Positions 58,313-64,000 of a stretch of 64,000 bases of DNA are shown one piece after another (the first letter of the stretch is position 1; the number at the start of each line of letters is the position of its first letter). The notes beneath the pieces were generated by a model, which searched no databases, was not told the origin of the DNA, and saw only the letters and a program-made list of their open reading frames with translations. Origin of the DNA: Brassica napus (taxonomy: Eukaryota; Streptophyta; Magnoliopsida; Brassicales; Brassicaceae); the NCBI RefSeq assembly GCF_020379485.1, contig NC_063452.1:55767377-55831376 (forward strand), in the 5' to 3' direction. The translations under genes were made by a program, and so were the position numbers.

Positions 58313-59215
58313 TTAAGACATCAATTCGGAAATCAGCTTTTTCTTCAACGCTTCTTCATAGTCGGCAAGCGGTTCTTGCTTTGAAATAAGACTTTCCAGA
58401 AGCTTCATCCTCGACATCCTCTCTTTCATGGCAAAATCCTCCTTCTTGATGCTCCACATGGTATCAAACTCAGCCGCCGCCTTCAACTCTGCCTTGGTCT
58501 TTTGCTTAGTAAGACCCTTTGAAGCCTTCACGCCCGGGGGGCGAGCCGTTGCTTGATCATTGTTGGTTTCAGTGGCTTGAGAGGTCGATGAATGTGCGGC
58601 ATCGTCACACTTCCTCCTCTTAGAGCTTCTTTCGCTTTTAGAAGTTGAAAGCTCGCACCATTTCTGGTCATTGCGGAGCTCTTTCCACGCGTGCTCGAGC
58701 GTGAATTTCTTCTGGTGGTTGTTGAAGAAGATTTCATGAGCAAGCTTCAACACATCATTTTCATTCTGACCGCTGCTCTTCTCTCTGGTTGCCGCTTCAT
58801 ACGCGCCACAAAATTTTCCCACCTGATCATTGATCTTGTGCCAACGGTTCTTGCAGTGGGCATGCTCCCTCACTTCACTACCGGCGACCTTCTGACTTGC
58901 AGCAAAGTATGCAGCGATTCGCTTCCAGAAGGCACCAGACTTCTGCTCATTCCCCACAACGGGGTCTTTGCTCGTGTTTAACCATGAGCTGATGAGCAGA
59001 ATGTCATCAGGTGGTGTCCATGCTCTGCGTTCTTTACGTTCTGCGGGAGAGTCTTCAGGCACATGCGAATCTTCACTTCGTTGAGTGCCAAATAGAGGCA
59101 CTTGTGATGAAGATACTTCACCAGTATCTTGTCCAAAACCGAAGACTACCTCTTGCTGGCTATTTAGAAGGTCAACAAATTTTGCATTGTTGTTTTTATA
59201 TGGATAGGAATCCAT
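58313..59215 (-). CDS. Harbinger Myb/SANT-like accessory protein
   Basis: 300 residues from the ATG of MDSYPYKNNNAKFVDLLNSQ; the longer frame upstream lacks an ATG. The trihelix/Myb-like region reads RRAWTPPDDILLISSWLNTS, then GAFWKRIAAYFAAS and HCKNRWHKINDQVGKFCGAY. The second half has a NAM-associated, coiled-coil-like C-terminus (TKAELKAAAEFDTMWSIKKE, then MKLLESLISKQEPLADYEEA). Such proteins are often labelled glutathione S-transferase T3-like in plant annotations, but they are the DNA-binding partner of PIF/Harbinger transposase. Uninterrupted. The region 59216-60621 is its probable 5' leader and promoter, with no other gene seen. Confidence 0.88.
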   Translation of the reverse strand: MDSYPYKNNNAKFVDLLNSQQEVVFGFGQDTGEVSSSQVPLFGTQRSEDSHVPEDSPAERKERRAWTPPDDILLISSWLNTSKDPVVGNEQKSGAFWKRIAAYFAASQKVAGSEVREHAHCKNRWHKINDQVGKFCGAYEAATREKSSGQNENDVLKLAHEIFFNNHQKKFTLEHAWKELRNDQKWCELSTSKSERSSKRRKCDDAAHSSTSQATETNNDQATARPPGVKASKGLTKQKTKAELKAAAEFDTMWSIKKEDFAMKERMSRMKLLESLISKQEPLADYEEALKKKLISELMS

Positions 59216-60701
59216 AAGAGAAGAGAAGAAGGAAGAGAAAGCAAGCACGAAGAGGAGAAGGAAGAGAAAGCGAGCAGGAAGAGAAGAGAAGATGGAGATG
59301 ATAACCAATGTTTACAAATGATAAAATAGAGAAGAATGAGATTTCTTTAATAGAGGAGAAGAGAAGAACTACCAACCATACGCACTTGACAGATATCTAT
59401 AACGCATTGAAGACAAACAAAGCATCGATTTCTATCTTAACTTAACTACCACAACCTACCTAATCAATTTCTATTTAATACCTAATCTAACACTAACTAA
59501 AGCATTTATTGTCTCGGTTCAAGCATAACCAGTTTCAGAAGCAATTAATCAAACGCGCAGAAGAGAGTTCAATGTTACCTGTATTGCTTTGAAGCCTCTT
59601 CTTGGTTTGAAGCCTCCTTCAATCTCTTTTTGGTTTGAAGCCTCCTTCAATCTCATATCAAAAGACAAACACAATTAATATATTACAACACAAGAGATGG
59701 AAATCAAAAGCAAACACATAATTTATTTATTAAATTTAACTAAATCATTATTCAATCTCATGAATCTAGAACACAACAAAACAAAGAGATGATTCGAACT
59801 GAACCGTTCAATCTAGAACACAACAGAAACCATTATTCAATCTCATTATTCAAACTAAACCGTTCTTCCAACTCATGAATCTAGATCATTGAACCAATCC
59901 AGTAAACGAGAAGCTACTCAACCAATACGACCTGAAACACATAGAAATGATGATCGAACCTTTAGTTTGAAGAGAAGATCGATTATCTCTGAAGCCTCTC
60001 TTCAATGGCCTCTCATCTGCAATTGAAGAACACACACATAAGGTACATATCTTCAGAGAATACCAACAAGAGCATAATCTAACACATGCATAAACCTTTT
60101 GATTGGATCTGACCAAATAGCTTGATTCAAACAAAACCCATAAAATCTCAGAGCTTTACCTTTCGATTCTAATGAGCAGCAACCGTCGATTTGCTTTGTC
60201 CTCGACGAGATCCACCGCCGATTTGCTTCGTCGGCGAGGAGAGAAACCCACGATTTTCTTTGTTTCGTCGAGGAAAGGAACCGCCGCTTCGATTCGACTC
60301 AGCGACAGCCGATGATTTTCGTCAACGTCGAAGAGAGACATGGCTTTTTTGCTTCATCGTCGCGGAGAACACACGAGATTCTCTCCTTTCTCTCCACTTC
60401 ATCGACGAGGAAACGAAAGGTTTCGTGAAAGTGGAAGAGAGATGTTTTCTTTCTCCCCTCGTTTTCTCCTCCAACGTGATAAACATGTGACGCGTGTCCA
60501 ACAAGAGGCGTCGCTTCTGATGCTTAATTAAGCGGGGTTGCTAATGTTAATTTTCTTTTTTCATTTTTTTAACCGTTAATTGCATTAAGAGCCCCCTAAG
60601 CCACGACCGTTAATCATGGTCTAAGTTAAGTTATAGTGCTTTACAAAAATATAGTGTTTTGTCATTACTCAGATATTCAAATGAAATCATTCATCTTATA
60701 C

Positions 60702-61160
60702 TTTTTTTTTTTTTTTGCCACTGTATTATTAAAAACGGGATATAACCCAACAGGTTAAAGCCCAAACATGTACAAACAGAGGGGCATTAAAGCCCAGTAA
60801 ACAGAGATAGGTCAAAGGAAGATCGGTGACCAAATCTCAACTAAATTCCACCACGTGTTAACTGCGCAACAAGACAGGGGTACGTGTGAAGGGACGGGAG
60901 ACGTCACCAACTTCACCGATAGAAAAGCTATCACCGGGAAGATATCGGACTCCACCGGAAACAAACCGGAACAGGAGGCCAGAATAACAAAGCCACCGAC
61001 CGCAATCCCTTAACGATTTGAAAACCAGTTTTCTCTCTTCACCGTCAGAGGAGATGCTCGCCGGAAGACCGCCAGCGTCAAAAGACTAAAGCTTCAAACT
61101 CGAGCCGTCAACACCGTCGTGAAGACTAATAAAAAGAACGGTTCCTCGCTTTAGAAAAGA
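60702..61160 (-). mobile_element. 5'-truncated non-LTR retroelement fragment
   Basis: On the minus strand the fragment ends GTTTTTAATAATACAGTGGC followed by a run of A (the T run at 60702-60716). Its body, with CCGG and GGTGACGTC words, resembles the short element at 49627-50671. No target duplication was found. Confidence 0.5.
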
Positions 61161-61581
61161 ACTTTAGTAACATGCAATCAATGAACACAGATCCGATTAT
61201 CCGGTACAAACAACCCAAACATCTTTAAGGATATATATATGACTTCCAATGTACACCTCTATAATTTCCTTTAAAATAGAGATCTCTATTATAGAGGTAA
61301 AAATGCTTTAATGTATGCCTCTATAATAGAGTTCCTCTATTTTAGAGAAAAATATAGAGAAAAGTTACATTTTGCCTCTATATTGGTCGGGTTACATGAA
61401 AACGAGCCCCGACCACTCGTGTGCGTAATAATCAGAACAGTAGTCGGGGGTCGCTTTCGTGTAACACATAGACAGAGACGTGAAATAAATAAAACTAGAT
61501 TCCTTAGTATACATATATACATATATACACACTTAGAAACTCGTACACATGCCAGAATACGTAAACTCATGACGTGTCCAT

Positions 61582-61617
<36 letters not shown>

Positions 61618-61687
61618 GTACGCTTCAATTTGCACATTCATTACCAATTTAGTTTGAAACTAGTAACCAACCCTCAAAGAACACACC
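61161..61687 (+). promoter_or_regulatory. DREB2G upstream region with (TA)n tract
   Basis: Contains a duplicated CTCTATAATAGAG-type palindromic stretch (61257-61345) and a TA run at 61584-61614, about 75 bases before the ATG. The true TATA box cannot be told from the microsatellite. Confidence 0.4.
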
Positions 61688-62674
61688 ATGGAAGAAGAGC
61701 AACCTCCGGCCAAGAAACGAAACATGGGACGATCTAGAAAAGGTTGCATGAAAGGCAAAGGCGGTCCACAGAACGCTACGTGCACCTTCCGTGGAGTTAG
61801 GCAACGGACTTGGGGTAAATGGGTCGCTGAGATCCGTGAGCCTAACCGTGGCACCCGCCTCTGGCTCGGCACTTTCAATACCTCAGTGGAAGCCGCCATG
61901 GCGTACGATGAAGCCGCTAAAAAACTGTATGGACACGAGGCTAAACTCAACTTGTTGCACCCACAACGACAACAACAAAAGCAAGATGTAAATAGGAACT
62001 TGTCTTTTTCTGGCCACGGGTCAAGTTCTTGGGGTTATAAGCTCGACACGGTTCGTGGGTTGGAGCTTGGTCTCGGTACGTCAAATGAGTCACGTGGTTC
62101 GTGGTCGGGAGGTTTTAGTTTTCTACAAGAAGATGATTATCATAATTCTAACCGGTACTTATCTTCAAGTGGGTCAAATCTTTTTTGGTTATTACCCAAA
62201 CGAAGTAGTTCACAAGATCAAGAAAGTGTTAATGCTGCGAGTGGTAGTGGCGGCCAGACGTTTTCGACGAAGTTGAAACCTCAGAACTTGATGATGACTC
62301 CTTCGGACTACGGCACATCAAATGGAGTTTGGTCTAGGTTTCTTGCGGGACAACAAGAGAATAAGATTGACTATGACGTGTCATCATCTTGTGGCTCGTC
62401 GGACAATAAGGAGAGTGTGTCGGCTCCTAGTGGTGAGTCTGGTGACGCTGGAGAACGGTTGCATAGGCCGGAGGTGGAGGAGGAAACAGGGTATTTGGAG
62501 ATGGAGAATCTTTTGGAGATTGATGATTTGGGCTTGTTGATTGGCAAGAACGGCGATTTCAAGAATTGGTGTTGTGATGAGTTTCAACATGCATGGAATT
62601 GGTTCAGAGCAGTGTTTTTAAAACCGGACGGACCCGATAGTTGGACCGGGTTCGACCATGAACCGGTTATATAG
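61688..62674 (+). CDS. DREB2G: DREB2-type AP2/ERF transcription factor (DREB2G-like)
   Basis: Single exon, 328 residues. A basic N-terminal region ([20 protein letters not shown]) is the DREB2 nuclear-localisation/CMIII-like motif. The AP2 domain (about 38-95) reads YRG-type [20 protein letters not shown], then [20 protein letters not shown] and [20 protein letters not shown]. It has Val14 and Glu19, the DREB signature for A/GCCGAC dehydration-responsive elements. The acidic C-terminal part ([20 protein letters not shown], then [12 protein letters not shown]) is the likely activation region. From memory, Arabidopsis DREB2G (At5g18450) ends at WNWF; here the frame runs on for 22 residues ([20 protein letters not shown], then VI) into a MITE. 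Confidence 0.92.
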   Translation: MEEEQPPAKKRNMGRSRKGCMKGKGGPQNATCTFRGVRQRTWGKWVAEIREPNRGTRLWLGTFNTSVEAAMAYDEAAKKLYGHEAKLNLLHPQRQQQKQDVNRNLSFSGHGSSSWGYKLDTVRGLELGLGTSNESRGSWSGGFSFLQEDDYHNSNRYLSSSGSNLFWLLPKRSSSQDQESVNAASGSGGQTFSTKLKPQNLMMTPSDYGTSNGVWSRFLAGQQENKIDYDVSSSCGSSDNKESVSAPSGESGDAGERLHRPEVEEETGYLEMENLLEIDDLGLLIGKNGDFKNWCCDEFQHAWNWFRAVFLKPDGPDSWTGFDHEPVI

Positions 62675-62991
62675 CCGGGTTGGATCTAGTAATTGGTTGC
62701 CACGCGGATAGATTGAATTTCAAAGTTATTAAACCGATAAAAACCACTAAAACTATCAAAAATCTATAAACCATCCATTAAACATAAAATTAGGTTATAT
62801 TTATAATATATTATGTTTAAAATTTATTTTTATTTTAATTATGTATCAAATTTAATAACATTACTTTAAAATTTATATACTAACAATATATTAAACCAAA
62901 GTATTGAACCGGGTTTGATCCGGTCGAACCATATTGAACCATGATCCAAAAAAATTTCGTTTCAGCTTCCGGTCCAGTTTTAAAAACACCG
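62610..62991. mobile_element. hAT-like MITE inserted at the DREB2G stop codon
   Basis: 382 bases. The left end CAGTGTTTTTAAAACCGGAC pairs with the right end, whose reverse strand reads CGGTGTTTTTAAAACTGGAC. The 8-base target duplication is GTTCAGAG (62602-62609) and GTTCTGAG (62992-62999), one mismatch. The interior has further GAACCGG/CCGGTT words in both orientations. The TIR and the 8-base duplication fit the hAT superfamily. Confidence 0.85.
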
Positions 62992-62999
62992 GTTCTGAG

Positions 63000-63349
63000 A
63001 GAGTTTTGCTTATTATGTCATTGTCATTATTTATTTATTATAATTTATCTCTTAAGTTTGATATCTTAGGATTAAATAACTGTTACATACTTTTTCCCTA
63101 CTGGCATGTAGTATGTGTATAAATAGGTTTTGAGCATGTTTTAAAGTTTCTTAAAACGATATTGTAAAAAGAAAATTAATAGATTCATATTGAATGTTTT
63201 ACTAAATCATGGTTGTATTAGCTCTAAATCATGTTTTACACAGAAATTCTCAAAAAGAAACACGGCTCAAAAAAGAAACACGGATTGATACCGCAAATCT
63301 TAAAGACTTGCCATGTTTTCGAGCTCACAAACTTAGAACTTAGAATTTA
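63000..63349. other. Convergent intergenic spacer
   Basis: Holds the 3' ends of DREB2G and of the NUFIP-like gene on the other strand. An imperfect 14-base duplication AAAAGAAACACGG occurs at 63253 and 63270. Confidence 0.5.
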
Positions 63350-63847
63350 TCAATCAGAAACTTCATCACATGAGTCATCACCATTCTCATCCACATCATC
63401 ATCATCGTTATCGTCATCGGATAAAACTTCCTCCGCATGTTCACAACCAGTTTCTTCTACCATAACCAAAGGAAACTTCAGAGGTTCCTCTGGCGACTCC
63501 TTGAAGTATGAATTGATTACCATGAAGCGAATGACCTGTAACAACTGGATCTTGTCTCTCTTTATGTCAGCGCTTAGGAGCTTCTCAAGCAATGTAGGTT
63601 TCCTCGTCGTCACGGAAGATTCTTGAGATGAATCTTGGTCTTGGAACTTACGTTTTTTATTGAACTTGTTTTTCTCACCATATTTTCTCTTATTGTGTCT
63701 AAATCTTCCCTTTTTGCCATCCTTGTTTTGGAACTGTCCACTGTTGTCTCCACTAACTTCTTCAACTGGATTGGATAAATAATGTGAAGGAACTTCTGCT
63801 ACTTCAACACCTAACTCACGCTGCTTTGCTAACACTTCCCGAAGTTG
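63350..63847 (-). CDS. NUFIP: NUFIP-like protein, last exon (gene continues beyond window)
   Basis: The minus-strand exon starts after a TTGCAG acceptor (63847) and ends at the stop at 63350; earlier exons lie beyond position 64000. It reads QLREVLAKQRELGVEVAEVP, a basic stretch (GKKGRFRHNKRKYGEKNKFN), then the conserved C-terminus RKPTLLEKLLSADIKRDKIQ and LLQVIRFMVINSYFKE, followed by an acidic tail (DDDNDDDD). This matches plant NUFIP (nuclear FMR1-interacting protein 1 conserved domain), an assembly factor for box C/D snoRNPs. The partner gene order DREB2G-NUFIP agrees with At5g18450-At5g18440 as I recall it. Confidence 0.85.
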   Translation of the reverse strand, partial: QLREVLAKQRELGVEVAEVPSHYLSNPVEEVSGDNSGQFQNKDGKKGRFRHNKRKYGEKNKFNKKRKFQDQDSSQESSVTTRKPTLLEKLLSADIKRDKIQLLQVIRFMVINSYFKESPEEPLKFPLVMVEETGCEHAEEVLSDDDNDDDDVDENGDDSCDEVSD

Positions 63848-64000
63848 CTGCAATGCAAATAATAAAACGTATATTATGATTAGACTATGGGAAGATTATA
63901 ACAAGCCTAGTGATATGAACGATCACTAGTATTCATCTATTTACACTATATAACAAATCAAGAACAGCTCGTTTTCTTCATTGTGTCAAAGATGTGAAAA

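Larger units (their letters stand above)
51834..60621 (-). mobile_element. PIF/Harbinger DNA transposon carrying a nested element
   Basis: The left end GAGCATGATCAACCATAACA and the right end (reverse strand GACCATGATTAACGGTCGTG) are related inverted repeats, each followed by CTCTTAATG about 35 bases in. The flanking triplets are TAC and TAA, close to the TWA duplication typical of the superfamily. The element encodes both expected proteins on the minus strand: a Myb/SANT-like accessory protein (58313-59215) and a DDE transposase (56280-57595, frameshifted). A 4.2 kb element (51971-56132) is inserted between the transposase 3' end and the left terminus. Confidence 0.88.

Noticed and set aside
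58690..59217. Plus-strand frames over the Harbinger Myb-like gene
   Set aside because: Reverse-strand shadows; the minus-strand product has clear domain identity.

Overview
The window is plant nuclear DNA, almost certainly from a Brassica or a close Brassicaceae relative. It is AT-rich and has GT-AG introns. Its proteins read like Arabidopsis families, and most of the DNA is nested transposable elements. From memory of Arabidopsis chromosome 5, the surviving native genes look collinear with At5g18490 to At5g18440: a DUF946/Vps62 relative (6.2-7.8 kb, broken), a PPR gene (19.5-20.2 kb, broken), a neprosin-family gene (26.4-29.8 kb, intact), DREB2G (61.7-62.7 kb, intact with a new C-terminus) and NUFIP (63.3 kb to the window end, partial). 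That synteny is recalled, not computed.

Layout. 1-2.5 kb: head-to-tail array of Helitron-like ends. 2.5-8 kb: decayed repeats, two foldback-type elements and the DUF946 pseudogene between direct repeats. 8.3-10 kb: a three-exon F-box/LRR gene. 12-15 kb: an unrecognised multi-exon gene that has grown by tandem duplication of exon and intron pieces. 15.5-17.3 kb: a mosaic of gene fragments (lipase, neprosin, kelch), followed by a 1.3 kb solo LTR. 19.5-25.5 kb: PPR remnants, with a 199 bp element inside them and a very young full-length Ty1/copia element close by. 26.4-29.8 kb: the seven-exon neprosin gene.

Between the neprosin gene and DREB2G lies about 31 kb of mostly transposon DNA. It holds a 6 kb CACTA element with both its genes and a large internal hairpin, and a chimeric reading frame built from pieces of nucleolar/ribosome-biogenesis genes (nucleostemin-like, KRI1-like, NOB1) fused to a pfkB kinase fragment. 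It also holds a TRIM, a 5.8 kb degenerate LINE, a Helitron-type 3' end, a Tourist-like MITE, a 1.2 kb foldback element and an 8.8 kb PIF/Harbinger element. The Harbinger element is itself split by a 4.2 kb non-coding element packed with GTCGTC/GACGAC hairpins. A paralogous flank at 3.6-4.5 kb acts as an approximate empty site and shows that about 16.5 kb was inserted between 30.48 and 47.0 kb.

The points most worth following up are: a hAT-like MITE inserted exactly at the DREB2G stop codon, which apparently extends the protein by 22 residues; the ribosome-biogenesis chimera; the hairpin in the CACTA element; and the GTCGTC hairpin family.
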